Shown: piece after piece, positions 19,189 to 28,592 of the stretch
Layout of the letters: every line of letters begins with the position of its first letter
Numbering within the stretch: position 1 is the first letter of the stretch
Assembly (NCBI RefSeq): GCF_902497995.1
Contig: NZ_CABVII010000003.1
Location: forward strand, 310,001-374,000
Direction: 5' to 3'
From: Pseudomonas fluorescens
GTDB taxonomy: Bacteria > Pseudomonadota > Gammaproteobacteria > Pseudomonadales > Pseudomonadaceae
Length of the DNA: 64,000 bases
Program-made: the position numbers and the translations under genes
The notes under the pieces: generated by a model
Told to the model about the DNA's origin: nothing
Seen by the model: only the letters and a program-made list of their open reading frames with translations
The model's database searches: none

Positions 19189-19410
19189 CTATTTTCCATT
19201 GCTCAGGGGGTCCTGCCAGAAGTGTCGATCGGCTTCCTGCGCGACGTCTGCACGGGTCAGGCCGATATCCTTCAGCGCTTCATCGCTCATACCCGCCAAC
19301 ATTTCACGTTCGCGGTGCAGTTCGTACCAGCGATTGATCTTGTGCAGCAGGTCGGTCACCAGGTGGATGGAATGTTTTTCAACGGTGATAAAACCTTTTT
19401 GACCTTTCAT
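19189..19410 (-). CDS. DUF1127 small protein (paralogue)
   Basis: 73-residue protein with the DUF1127 core RWYELHREREMLAGMSDEAL followed by KDIGLTRADV, and a HFWQDPL tail shared with the neighbour at 18788. GGAGGG lies seven bases before the ATG. It is divergent from the LysR-type regulator gene, 95 bp away, so that regulator may control it. Molecular function is unknown. Confidence 0.82.
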   Translation of the reverse strand: MKGQKGFITVEKHSIHLVTDLLHKINRWYELHREREMLAGMSDEALKDIGLTRADVAQEADRHFWQDPLSNGK

Positions 19411-19505
19411 CGTGTTGCCCTCCGTTTGGATGGCTCAAGTGTCGCGCCGGGGCTAAGATCAATCCAACGAATGTTTCTTATGCAACACATCTCGGAGATT
19501 GATGA

Positions 19506-20360
19506 ATGTCCGCCTACCCGAGTATCGACACCGAAGTGCTGCGCACCTTCGTCGCCATCGCCGACCAGGGCGGTTTTACCCGCGCCGGCGAACTGGTCAA
19601 TCGCACCCAGTCCGCCGTGAGCATGCAGATGAAGCGACTGGAAGAGGACGTGCTGCAGCGCCAATTATTCCAGCGCGATGGACGGCAGGTGCGGCTGACG
19701 GCTGAAGGCCAGGTGCTGCTGGGTTACGCCCGGCGCATCCTCAAGCTGCACAGCGAGGTGTTCAATACCTTGCGCGAACCGCACATGGTCGGCCTGGTGC
19801 GCATCGGCACGCCGGACGACTACGTCATGCGTTTTCTGCCGGGGATCCTGCGCCGATTTGCCCAGTCTTATCCGCTGATCCAGATCGAGGTGCACTGCGA
19901 ATCATCAAAACAACTGCTGCTGCGTCAGGACCTGGACTTGTCCATCGTCACCCGGGAACCGGGCAACGAAATCGGCCAGTTGCTGCGCAAGGAGCGGTTT
20001 GTCTGGGCCGAAGCGCAGTGCTACAGCGTTCATGAGCAGACGCCGTTGCCGCTGGCGATGTTCAACAGTGACTGTTTCTGCAGGCTGTGGGCCTGCAATG
20101 CGCTGGACGCCATGGGCCGCGATTACCGCGTCGCCTACAACAGCTCCAGCCTGTCGGCGATCATGGCGGTGGTCAGCGCCGGCCTGGCCATCACCGCGCA
20201 ACTGGAAAGCCTGATCACACCCGACATGCGCATTCTGGGGGACGCCGAGGACCTTCCGGTGCTGCCGGAGGCGAGCATCATGCTGGTGCGCAACCTGCAC
20301 AACCCGTCGCCGATCACCGAGTGCCTGGCCGAGCACATCGTCGAAGGCTTCAAACTTTAA
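19506..20360 (+). CDS. LysR-family transcriptional regulator
   Basis: 284-residue regulator. The N-terminal winged HTH (about residues 5-65) includes TFVAIADQGGFTRAGELVNR and TQSAVSMQMKRLEED. The effector domain starts with VGLVRIGTPDDYVMRFLPGI. The inducer is unknown. It is transcribed away from the DUF1127 pair and converges on the TSUP permease gene with an 11-bp tail-to-tail overlap. LysR regulators usually control a divergent neighbour, here the DUF1127 gene at 19189. Confidence 0.9.
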   Translation: MSAYPSIDTEVLRTFVAIADQGGFTRAGELVNRTQSAVSMQMKRLEEDVLQRQLFQRDGRQVRLTAEGQVLLGYARRILKLHSEVFNTLREPHMVGLVRIGTPDDYVMRFLPGILRRFAQSYPLIQIEVHCESSKQLLLRQDLDLSIVTREPGNEIGQLLRKERFVWAEAQCYSVHEQTPLPLAMFNSDCFCRLWACNALDAMGRDYRVAYNSSSLSAIMAVVSAGLAITAQLESLITPDMRILGDAEDLPVLPEASIMLVRNLHNPSPITECLAEHIVEGFKL

Positions 20361-21129
20361 AGACGAGCATCACCGCGCACAGCACCAGGAAACCGCAGAA
20401 CAGCCCGCGCAACAGCCGTTCCGGCAAGGCGTGGGCGACCTTCACCCCCCAACTGATGCTCATCAGACCGCCGACCGCCAAGGGCACGCCGATCGTCCAG
20501 TTCACTTCCTGGTGCACCGCGTAAGTCACCAGGGTGACGCCGGTACTGGGCAATGCCAGCGCCAGTGACAGCCCCTGCGCCACCACCTGGCTGGTGCCGA
20601 AGATGCTGGTCAGCACCGGCGTCGCCACCACCGCCCCGCCCACGCCAAACAATCCGCCAATGCTGCCCGACGCGGCACCGAGCACACCCAGCCATCGTGG
20701 CGAGTGGTTCATCTGTGCAGAAGGCGGCGTGGGGGTGGTGAACATTCGCACCAGGTTGTAGGCGGACAGAGCAATCAGGAAGGCTACAAAAGCGATACGC
20801 ATGGTTTGCGCATCTATGCCCACTGCCCAGATCGAACCGATCCAGGCAAAACAGAAGCCCATCGAAGCCAGCGGCAATGCATGGCGCATCTCGATACGGT
20901 TGCGCTGGTGATAACGCCACAGCGCCAGCATTACATTCGGCACGACCATCACCAGCGCCGTGCCTTGTGCGATCTGCTGATCGAGTCCGAACAGCACGCC
21001 CAGCAGCGGAATCGCGACCAAACCGCCGCCGATCCCGAACAATCCACCGAGGGTCCCCAAGGCAGCGCCAAACACTGCATACATCAAAAACTCAATCACT
21101 TGCCCATTCCCTTGTGTCAGTGCGTTCAT
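20350..21129 (-). CDS. TSUP-family membrane transporter (TauE/SafE)
   Basis: 259-residue polytopic inner-membrane protein with the duplicated glycine-rich signature of the TauE/SafE family: GGLFGIGGGLVAIPLL near the N-terminus and GGLFGVGGAVVATPVL in the second half. Such proteins are proposed exporters of sulfite, sulfoacetate or other organic anions; the substrate here is unknown. The tail overlaps the end of the convergent LysR gene by 11 bp. Confidence 0.87.
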   Translation of the reverse strand: MNALTQGNGQVIEFLMYAVFGAALGTLGGLFGIGGGLVAIPLLGVLFGLDQQIAQGTALVMVVPNVMLALWRYHQRNRIEMRHALPLASMGFCFAWIGSIWAVGIDAQTMRIAFVAFLIALSAYNLVRMFTTPTPPSAQMNHSPRWLGVLGAASGSIGGLFGVGGAVVATPVLTSIFGTSQVVAQGLSLALALPSTGVTLVTYAVHQEVNWTIGVPLAVGGLMSISWGVKVAHALPERLLRGLFCGFLVLCAVMLVFKV

Positions 21130-21164
21130 CCTACGCAGTCAACTCTGAAATAACACCGCCCTCC

Positions 21165-21274
21165 CTGTAGGAGCGAGGCTTGCCCGCGAAGACGGTATCT
21201 CATCCGAAGTTGTTGTCGATTGACAGTACGCCTTCGCTGCGGTGCGGCGATCCGACAAGCCAGTTCCTACAGGG
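21165..21274. repeat. REP followed by a diverged REP variant
   Basis: 21165-21192 is a REP of the GTAGGAGCGAGGCTTGCCCG type. 21232-21274 carries the variant GGTGCGGCGATCCGACAAGC then CAGTTCCTACAG, which recurs at 36866, 40047 and 42604. TAACACCGCCC at 21151-21161 just before the REP is the same 11-mer that forms the tandem repeat at 41528. Located between the TSUP gene and efp. Confidence 0.75.
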
Positions 21275-21324
21275 GATGGGGCATGCACCCGGCCGCGCAT
21301 CGGCCCGCATGTTTGTGGCGCGCA

Positions 21325-21357
21325 CAAAAAAGCCCGACTCAATGGTCGGGCTTTTTC
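21325..21357. terminator. Rho-independent terminator of efp
   Basis: AAAAAAGCCCGAC-TCAATG-GTCGGGCTTTTT forms a strong stem with A- and T-runs on either side. It ends the efp transcript read from the right. Confidence 0.88.
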
Positions 21358-21373
21358 ATTCCTGAAGCGGTGC

Positions 21374-21943
21374 TTATTTGGCACGGCCTTTGTAGGAACC
21401 GCCTTCGCGGGTATCGATCTCGATCATGTCGCCGATTTCGATGAAGTCAGCCACCGACAGCTCGGTACCGTTCTTCAGTTTGGCAGGCTTCATGACCTTG
21501 CCGGAAGTGTCGCCGCGCGCGGAACCTTCGGTGTAGTCGACCTGACGCACGATGGTGGTCGGCAGTTCTACGGAAACCAGACGCTCTTCGAAGAAGATCG
21601 CTTCGCAAACGTCGGTCATGCCTTCTTCAACGAAAGGCAGAACGGCTTCGATGTCTTCAGCGTTCAGCTCGTACATGGTGTAGTCGGTGGTATCCATGAA
21701 CGTGTAGGTGTCGCCGCTGATGAAGGACAAGGTCGCTTCTTTGCGGTCGAGGATTACGTCGTCCAGTTTGTCGTCAGCGCTGTAAACGATCTCGGTCTTG
21801 TAACCGGTCAGCAGGTTTTTCAGCTTGGTCTTCATGATCGCGCTGTTACGACCGGACTTGGTGAATTCAGCTTTCTGAACCAGCCAAGGATCGTTTTCGA
21901 GACGGATCACGGTACCGGGTTTCAGTTCTTTACCAGTTTTCAT
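21374..21943 (-). CDS. efp: Translation elongation factor P
   Basis: 189-residue factor that relieves ribosomes stalled on consecutive prolines. The tip of the first domain reads KSGRNSA with arginine at position 32 instead of the lysine modified by EpmA in E. coli. EF-P of this subtype is activated by rhamnosylation of Arg32, and the modifying enzyme EarP is encoded 48 bp upstream on the same strand. All three OB/KOW-like domains are full length. A terminator follows the stop codon. Confidence 0.97.
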   Translation of the reverse strand: MKTGKELKPGTVIRLENDPWLVQKAEFTKSGRNSAIMKTKLKNLLTGYKTEIVYSADDKLDDVILDRKEATLSFISGDTYTFMDTTDYTMYELNAEDIEAVLPFVEEGMTDVCEAIFFEERLVSVELPTTIVRQVDYTEGSARGDTSGKVMKPAKLKNGTELSVADFIEIGDMIEIDTREGGSYKGRAK

Positions 21944-21991
21944 TGCGAATATCCGAATTTGGATGGGATTTACATAAATCTAGGCCGCGTA

Positions 21992-23134
21992 TCATATCCA
22001 ATTTACATAAAACTGTACCAGCGCCGCGGCAAGATCAGCCTGCAAGGCCTGTTCCAGACACCACGCGTCGGCATGTTTTTGCAGCTCGGGCCAATGTTTG
22101 CGGGTCGATTGCCAGTGATCGCCCATTGTCTCACCCGCGTTCCACGCCCGCCAGAGACCACTGATCGCCTCGCTGGCGGGCGGCGAAAGACCTTTCACGT
22201 AGCGTTCAAGGAAGGCTTCGAGCTTGTCCAGGTGGACATCTTCTTCCTGCTGATAGATGTGCCAGAGCAGTGGCCGCGCCGCCCATTGGGCACGGACAAA
22301 GGAATCTTCGCCGCGAACGGCGTTGAAATCGCAACTCCACAGCAGCAGGTCATACTGATCCTGTCGGACGAACGGCAGCACTTGCACGGTCAAGGCGTCG
22401 CGCACATGCACGGCCCCGGCCGCCAACCCGTCCACCCCCAGCCAGTGTTCGAGATCAGCGAGAATCCGCCCTTCGGGCACCAACAGATGCGTGGGTGTCG
22501 AATCACTGGCCATCGTCTCGAGCCAGCTCGCCAGGCCGCTATTTTCATAGGCAAACAGCGAGATCAGCAGCGCGCCTTCTGCACGATCAACCCCCAGGCC
22601 CTGGAGGAATTCTCGCTGATCCTTTGGACTTTGCTGAAACTGCCGACGCCGCTCCAGCAATCCGCTTTCACGCAGCAAGCCACCGGTGCCCTCCTGGAAC
22701 CCGGGGAAGAAAAAGAACTTCTGCACGTGCTTGTACTTTACCGACGGCAAGCCATGGCAGCCGACAACCCAGTCCTCGGCACTCAGGTAGTCGAGATTCA
22801 TCCAGAGCGGCGGCTTTTCCCGCTCGGCCATGGCGTCCATGTAGGCACTCGGCAATTGACAGGCGAACGCGGCAATCACCACATCAGCGGCTTCGGTGGG
22901 TTGCCAGTCGGCACGCCACCGGCACACCTGGACGCCCTGCTGCCACTGTTGCGAAGCGTCAATGTCGATGTCCGGGCACAAGCGCTCGAAGGCCCGCAGG
23001 TCGTCAATCCACAAACGGACCGTCACCGAATGTTCGGCCACCAGCTGTCGGGCCAGGCGCCAGGTCACACCGATGTCGCCATAGTTGTCGACCACGGTGC
23101 AAAAAATATCCCAGCGGGTGTTCAGTTCAGGCAT
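21992..23134 (-). CDS. earP: EF-P arginine-32 rhamnosyltransferase EarP
   Basis: 380-residue inverting glycosyltransferase (GT104, formerly DUF2331) that transfers rhamnose from dTDP-L-rhamnose to Arg32 of EF-P. The N-terminal VVDNYGDIGVTWRLARQL contains the two aspartates (Asp16 and Asp20 here) that match the catalytic pair of P. putida EarP. The C-terminal half carries the nucleotide-sugar-binding region (EDSFVRAQWAARPLLWHIYQ). It precedes efp by 48 bp, so the two are probably co-transcribed. No dTDP-rhamnose genes are in the window. Confidence 0.95.
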   Translation of the reverse strand: MPELNTRWDIFCTVVDNYGDIGVTWRLARQLVAEHSVTVRLWIDDLRAFERLCPDIDIDASQQWQQGVQVCRWRADWQPTEAADVVIAAFACQLPSAYMDAMAEREKPPLWMNLDYLSAEDWVVGCHGLPSVKYKHVQKFFFFPGFQEGTGGLLRESGLLERRRQFQQSPKDQREFLQGLGVDRAEGALLISLFAYENSGLASWLETMASDSTPTHLLVPEGRILADLEHWLGVDGLAAGAVHVRDALTVQVLPFVRQDQYDLLLWSCDFNAVRGEDSFVRAQWAARPLLWHIYQQEEDVHLDKLEAFLERYVKGLSPPASEAISGLWRAWNAGETMGDHWQSTRKHWPELQKHADAWCLEQALQADLAAALVQFYVNWI

Positions 23135-23258
23135 TCCAGGCTCCCGTTGGCAAAGGCGCCGATTGTCCGCATAAATTACCCCGTACAGAAGACCCGACGG
23201 CGATTAATCTTCATGCGACAATCGCCACTTGCCCGCGACCACCCGCCAGGAGGCAGCC

Positions 23259-23306
23259 ATGCCCTACCGTCCCGACCCGCGCCGTCCGTTGCCGATCCAT
23301 GAATAA
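23259..23306 (+). CDS. Possible 15-codon upstream ORF / leader peptide
   Basis: ATG 23259 is preceded by a perfect AGGAGG (23248-23253, five bases away), the best ribosome site in the area. The frame encodes MPYRPDPRRPLPIHE and stops at TAA 23304-23306, overlapping the start codon of the Gre-like gene (ATG 23299) by eight bases in another frame. Translation of this peptide would deliver ribosomes to the downstream start. The peptide has five prolines and three arginines. Whether it is made, or the AGGAGG simply serves the downstream gene at 45 bases distance (unlikely), cannot be decided from sequence. Confidence 0.45.
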   Translation: MPYRPDPRRPLPIHE

Positions 23307-23781
23307 ACAAACCGTTCACCAACTGATTCTCGACAAGCTGCGCATCGATCTCGACATCGCCGAGCGTGCCGCGCAAACCGCTTACGAAACCGCGACCCAT
23401 GAAGAAAACATCGCCGAAAACAAGTACGACACCCTGGGGCTGGAGGCGTCTTACCTGGCGGCCGGACAGGCCAGGCGAGTGGAAGAGATCAGGCAGTCAC
23501 TGGCGCTGTGCCAGAACTTGATCCTGCGTCCTTACGACAACCAGCGCGGTATTGAAGTCGGCGCCCTGCTCGGCCTGGAAGACGAGAAGGGTCGTGAGCA
23601 ATGGCTGTTCCTGGCCCCCGACGCGGCCGGATTGAAGATCGATCTGGTGGGGCAGTCGATCACCGTCATCACCCCTCGCTCGCCTCTGGGCAAAAGCCTG
23701 CTGGGCAAGTTCGACGGCGACGAGGTGGAGATTCTGGTGGCGGGCGCTCGGCAACAGTTTGCTGTCACCGAGGTGATCTGA
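23299..23781 (+). CDS. Divergent GreA/GreB-like protein
   Basis: 160-residue protein. Residues about 1-75 form a charged coiled-coil-like region (LDIAERAAQTAYETATHEEN), followed by an FKBP-like C-terminal domain recognisable from VITPRSPLGKSLLGKFDGDE, close to the ITPxSPLGKAL block of Gre factors. Gre proteins enter the RNA polymerase secondary channel and stimulate cleavage of backtracked RNA with acidic residues at the coiled-coil tip. The corresponding loop here (HEENIAENKYD) is acidic but differs from the canonical GDxSENAEY. True GreB is at 35024. It could be a Gre paralogue with altered activity. Confidence 0.72.
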   Translation: MNKQTVHQLILDKLRIDLDIAERAAQTAYETATHEENIAENKYDTLGLEASYLAAGQARRVEEIRQSLALCQNLILRPYDNQRGIEVGALLGLEDEKGREQWLFLAPDAAGLKIDLVGQSITVITPRSPLGKSLLGKFDGDEVEILVAGARQQFAVTEVI

Positions 23782-23787
23782 AGGAAA

Positions 23788-24771
<984 letters not shown>

Positions 24772-24875
24772 TCAAAGCAGGTAGACGCCACGGGCATCAG
24801 CGACGGTATATAACTATATTAATGGTTTGAAGAATAAATCTAGAACTTTTTTGTCAAATGGCCATTATTCGTGTT

Positions 24876-25376
24876 CTAGCGATCCTGGCGCCGACGCTCC
24901 ACCCGCGGCACCAGATAGACCGGAACCCGAGACAATTGCAGTACCCGCGCGGCGGTCCTGCCCAGCGGCGTTTCCGCGCCAGCCCCATGGCTATGACTAC
25001 CTACGATCAACAAATCCACCGAGAGTTTCTGCGCCTGGTCGAGAATCACCTGCGACGGATCGCCCTGCAGCACCCGCACCGCCTTGATCCGTTCCAGGTC
25101 CTGCTCACCGTCCTCCCCCAGTTCTTCACGAAAGCTGTCGAGTACCCGCCGCTCGATATTGGCAATCACCGTATTCAAGCCCTGACTGTGAAACTCGTTC
25201 AGCGCCTGCTCATCGAGGTAACTCTGGAGCACCGATTCGGCGAACAACCCCATCGGTTCGACGGCGTGAACCACGTAGAGATCGGCGTTGAATGTTTTCG
25301 CCAGCGCCAGGGCATGCTGCATCACCAAAGGCGCGTACAGGCCGAGGTCAGTGGCATATAGCATTGAACGAATCAT
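24876..25376 (-). CDS. Universal stress protein, UspA family
   Basis: 166-residue single-domain Usp with an N-terminal MLYATDLG strand-loop and the C-terminal nucleotide-binding region LLIVGSHSHGAG...RTAARVL. The glycine pattern is close to the G-2x-G-9x-G(S/T) ATP site. Usp proteins help survival under stationary, anaerobic or toxic stress. A near-perfect AGGAGGT precedes the start. A TTGAT half-site lies upstream (25410-25414), but no complete ANR box was found. Confidence 0.88.
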   Translation of the reverse strand: MIRSMLYATDLGLYAPLVMQHALALAKTFNADLYVVHAVEPMGLFAESVLQSYLDEQALNEFHSQGLNTVIANIERRVLDSFREELGEDGEQDLERIKAVRVLQGDPSQVILDQAQKLSVDLLIVGSHSHGAGAETPLGRTAARVLQLSRVPVYLVPRVERRRQDR

Positions 25377-25470
25377 ATGACCTCCTCGAGTGCCAACATG
25401 GCGGAGATTGATTCAGCTTAGCAGTGCCTTGGCGAGTACGACGTGCCGTGCAACACCTTGAAGCGCGGGC

Positions 25471-26376
25471 TTAAACCTTTTGCTCGTTGCTTATGCCATG
25501 GGGCACATGGCCGGTGGCGACCACCTCCCGGGCCAACTCGCAGTGACCGGCCTGATCGTCGAAAAACACGTCGGCGGCGAAGGCTTCGAGAAACGCCGAC
25601 TTGGTCAGGCCGCCGAGGAACAACGACTCATCCAGACGAATATCCCATTCGCGCAAGGTGCGGATCACCCGCTCATGGGCCGGTGCCGAACGCGCCGTCA
25701 CCAGGGCCGTACGAATCGGACAGGCGTCATCGGGAAACTCACGTTGCAACAGATTGAGCGCTGCCAGGAAGCCTTTGAACGGGCCGCCGCGCAAAGGCTC
25801 GCGGGCCGCTTCACGTTCGCTGGCCTGAAAGGCTTCCAGGCCAGCGGCCTGATAGACGCGCTCCGATTCGTCGGAAAACAGCACCGCATCACCGTCGAAG
25901 GCTATGCGCAACTCATCGCTTGCGGCACGACTGGCGCCGCCGGACAAAATGGTCGCCGCGGCGAACCCGGCCTCCAGCGCACTGCGCACGTCTTCGGCAT
26001 GGGTCGAGAGAAACAGGTCGCAGCCAAAGGCCTTGAGGTAAGGATAAGGACTGCGCCCACCGACAAATGCCGCCCGGGAAATCGCCAGGCCATAGTGGTG
26101 GATCGAATTGAACACCCGCAGGCCGGTGTCGGCACTGTTGCGCGACACCAGGATCACCTCGACCCGGGCGCGGCCCAGTTGGGTATTGAGGTTGAGGAGT
26201 TTCTGCACCAACGGGAATGCATCGCCGGGCTCGAGGATTTCGTCTTCATGGTCGATCTGATACTGGCGATAGGCCTCAACGCCGCTCGACAGGTAGACCT
26301 TGTGGCTCTCGCTCAGGTCGAACAGCGCTCGCGAGGAAATCGCCAGCACCAGTTTGTCATCGATAGTCTTGGCCAT
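25471..26376 (-). CDS. Cytosolic 5'-nucleotidase (NT5C1-like)
   Basis: 301-residue protein of the 5'-nucleotidase family that includes vertebrate cytosolic 5'-nucleotidase I. It should dephosphorylate nucleoside monophosphates. Visible blocks: LVLAISSRALFDL near the N-terminus, VILVSRNSADTGLRVFNSI, FDGDAVLFSDESERVY and VFFDDQAGHCELA near the end, all carrying aspartates typical of HAD-like phosphatases. The start MAKTIDDKL is preferred; an upstream in-frame codon adds eleven dissimilar residues. Confidence 0.82.
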   Translation of the reverse strand: MAKTIDDKLVLAISSRALFDLSESHKVYLSSGVEAYRQYQIDHEDEILEPGDAFPLVQKLLNLNTQLGRARVEVILVSRNSADTGLRVFNSIHHYGLAISRAAFVGGRSPYPYLKAFGCDLFLSTHAEDVRSALEAGFAAATILSGGASRAASDELRIAFDGDAVLFSDESERVYQAAGLEAFQASEREAAREPLRGGPFKGFLAALNLLQREFPDDACPIRTALVTARSAPAHERVIRTLREWDIRLDESLFLGGLTKSAFLEAFAADVFFDDQAGHCELAREVVATGHVPHGISNEQKV

Positions 26377-26540
26377 GCCCCTTTCCCCTTTGGTTGGCGC
26401 AACCGACACTGGTGAAAATCACCAGCGAAACACCGCTCATCGCCAGTAGCCGTTGGTCGGCGTCGAAATCCGTCAGCTCCAATTCGACCACTATACTGGT
26501 GGGAACACTGTCAGATGGCCGACACATGGAGTCCGTGCTC

Positions 26541-26984
26541 ATGGGACGTTTTCTTCCTCATACTGACGATGTACCCGTAGAATTGACGTTGCTCACACCC
26601 GAGTGTATTTCGCGGCAACAGCTGCACACTATCAGCCTCGGGGGCATGGCTTGCAATTACCACCGTGCGTGGCGCCACGGGACGGCGTTGCAAGTGCGCA
26701 TGCCGACGGTGAACCCGGACTTGCGCTGCCTGGGCTACGTAGCCTGGTGCCTGCGACGAAAGCATGGCTATCTGGTGGGCATTGCCTTCGTTGACGAACA
26801 GACGCTGTTCGTTGCGCGGATGGGCGAGCAGGTGTGCCAGATCGAACGTTATTGCCGCATGCGTGACACCCACAGCGATTTGCACGATAACCAGGCACTG
26901 GCCCTCGAATGGGTCCAGGAGCACGCCGACGAGTTCTCCCAAGACAAGGTTCGCCGGGCATTTGCACAGCCGGTGCTGGATTAG
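26541..26984 (+). CDS. PilZ-domain-like protein lacking canonical c-di-GMP residues
   Basis: 147-residue protein whose core (QQLHTISLGGMACNY, then VRMPTVNPDL and GYLVGIAFVD) follows the PilZ beta-barrel pattern. The canonical RxxxR and D/NxSxxG pair is incomplete: only the SLGG part is clear, so c-di-GMP binding is doubtful. GGAG at 26528-26531 sits nine bases before ATG 26541; an ATG at 26526 is possible. It is divergent from the 5'-nucleotidase gene. Confidence 0.6.
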   Translation: MGRFLPHTDDVPVELTLLTPECISRQQLHTISLGGMACNYHRAWRHGTALQVRMPTVNPDLRCLGYVAWCLRRKHGYLVGIAFVDEQTLFVARMGEQVCQIERYCRMRDTHSDLHDNQALALEWVQEHADEFSQDKVRRAFAQPVLD

Positions 26985-27153
26985 GGAGCGTTCTCGGTGG
27001 GTTTCCCGCCGCGTTGTTGCCGCAAACCGCTGTCTGCCCATTGTCGAGCCACGGTGTAACGCGCTAAGGTTCGGCTCCCCGACGCGCTTAATTTGCTGTG
27101 CTCCGCCGCGCGGGTTCGCTGGCGGCCGGCACCCGTGACCTGACGAGTAAACG

Positions 27154-28230
27154 ATGGCTGATTTACCGATCAACGACCTAAACGTCGCCTCCAACGAGAC
27201 GCTGATCACTCCTGATCAGCTCAAGCGTGATATCCCTCTGAGCGACGCTGCCCTGCGCACCGTCACCAAGGGTCGCGAAGTCATTCGCAACATTCTTGAT
27301 GGCACCGATCATCGCCTGTTTGTCGTCATCGGGCCCTGCTCGATCCACGACATCAAGGCGGCCCACGAATACGCCGAGCGCCTGAAGGCACTCGCGGCCG
27401 AAGTGTCCGATACCCTGTATCTGGTCATGCGCGTGTATTTCGAGAAGCCACGCACCACCGTCGGCTGGAAAGGCTTGATCAACGACCCGTACCTGGACGA
27501 CTCCTTCAAGATTCAGGACGGCTTGCACATCGGCCGGCAGTTGCTGCTGGACCTGGCCGAAATGGGCCTGCCGACCGCGACCGAAGCCCTCGACCCGATC
27601 TCCCCGCAGTACCTGCAGGACCTGATCAGCTGGTCCGCCATCGGTGCACGCACCACCGAGTCCCAGACTCACCGTGAAATGGCTTCCGGCCTGTCCTCGG
27701 CTGTCGGTTTCAAGAATGGTACCGATGGTGGCCTGACCGTAGCGATCAATGCCCTGCAATCGGTTTCCAGCCCACACCGTTTCCTGGGCATCAACCAGGA
27801 AGGTGGCGTGTCGATCGTCACCACCAAGGGCAACGCCTACGGTCATGTGGTGTTGCGTGGCGGTAACGGCAAGCCGAACTACGATTCAGTGAGTGTCGCG
27901 CTCTGCGAGCAAGCGCTGAACAAGGCGACGATCAAGCCGAACATCATGGTCGACTGCAGCCACGCCAACTCCAACAAGGACCCGGCCCTGCAACCGCTGG
28001 TGATGGAGAACGTCGCCAACCAGATCCTCGAAGGCAACCGGTCGATCATCGGGCTGATGGTCGAAAGTCATCTGAACTGGGGCTGCCAGGCGATCCCCAA
28101 AGACCTCGCCGACCTGCAATACGGCGTGTCGATCACCGATGCCTGCATCGACTGGACCGCCACCGAAACCACCTTGCGCAGCATGCATGCCAAGCTCAAG
28201 GATGTGCTGCCCAAACGCGATCGCACCTGA
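27154..28230 (+). CDS. Class I 3-deoxy-7-phosphoheptulonate synthase (AroF/G/H type)
   Basis: 358-residue class I DAHP synthase for aromatic amino acid synthesis. Diagnostic blocks are VVIGPCSIHD, RVYFEKPRTTVGWKGLINDP, SWSAIGARTTESQTHREM, GFKNGTDG and MVDCSHANSNKD. Which aromatic amino acid inhibits it cannot be read with confidence from this sequence. A terminator follows. It complements the class II enzyme at 16030. Confidence 0.94.
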   Translation: MADLPINDLNVASNETLITPDQLKRDIPLSDAALRTVTKGREVIRNILDGTDHRLFVVIGPCSIHDIKAAHEYAERLKALAAEVSDTLYLVMRVYFEKPRTTVGWKGLINDPYLDDSFKIQDGLHIGRQLLLDLAEMGLPTATEALDPISPQYLQDLISWSAIGARTTESQTHREMASGLSSAVGFKNGTDGGLTVAINALQSVSSPHRFLGINQEGGVSIVTTKGNAYGHVVLRGGNGKPNYDSVSVALCEQALNKATIKPNIMVDCSHANSNKDPALQPLVMENVANQILEGNRSIIGLMVESHLNWGCQAIPKDLADLQYGVSITDACIDWTATETTLRSMHAKLKDVLPKRDRT

Positions 28231-28257
28231 TCGCTGCTTCAGAAAAAAAAGCGCCAG

Positions 28258-28293
28258 ACAAAAAAACGCCGGGCTGAGCCCGGCGTTTTTTTT
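28258..28293. terminator. Rho-independent terminator between DAHP synthase and GNAT genes
   Basis: ACGCCGGGC-TGA-GCCCGGCGT (28266-28286) is a perfect nine-base stem flanked by A6 and T8 runs, so it can serve both convergent genes. Confidence 0.92.
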
Positions 28294-28304
28294 ATGCGTT
28301 GGTT

Positions 28305-28592
28305 TTACTGGCTCAGCTTGGCCGCATGCCGCTGATGACGCTCCATGTAGCGCTCCACGTAGGAGCACGAAGGAATGACGGTGTAGCCCATTTCCTCGGC
28401 GTACTCCAGCGCCTTTTCGGTCAAGGCGGCTGCAATGCCGCGACCACGCAATGCATTGGGCACAAAGGTGCGATAGATATCCAGGGTCTGTTTCCCCAGA
28501 TCCATATAGGTCAGGTAGGCACGATGACCGTCCACATTGGTCTCGAATTGATGACCAGCCTGGTCATGGTGGATGGACAACGCCTCGCTCAT
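28305..28592 (-). CDS. Small GNAT-family N-acetyltransferase (YjdJ-like)
   Basis: 95-residue protein of the short acetyltransferase group (COG2388). The acetyl-CoA-binding loop RGRGIAAALTEKAL and the following YTVIPSCSYVERYM block are diagnostic. The substrate is unknown. ATG 28592 is taken as start, with GAGGAG five bases upstream; a GTG one codon earlier is possible. It converges on the DAHP synthase gene, with the shared terminator between them. Confidence 0.85.
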   Translation of the reverse strand: MSEALSIHHDQAGHQFETNVDGHRAYLTYMDLGKQTLDIYRTFVPNALRGRGIAAALTEKALEYAEEMGYTVIPSCSYVERYMERHQRHAAKLSQ

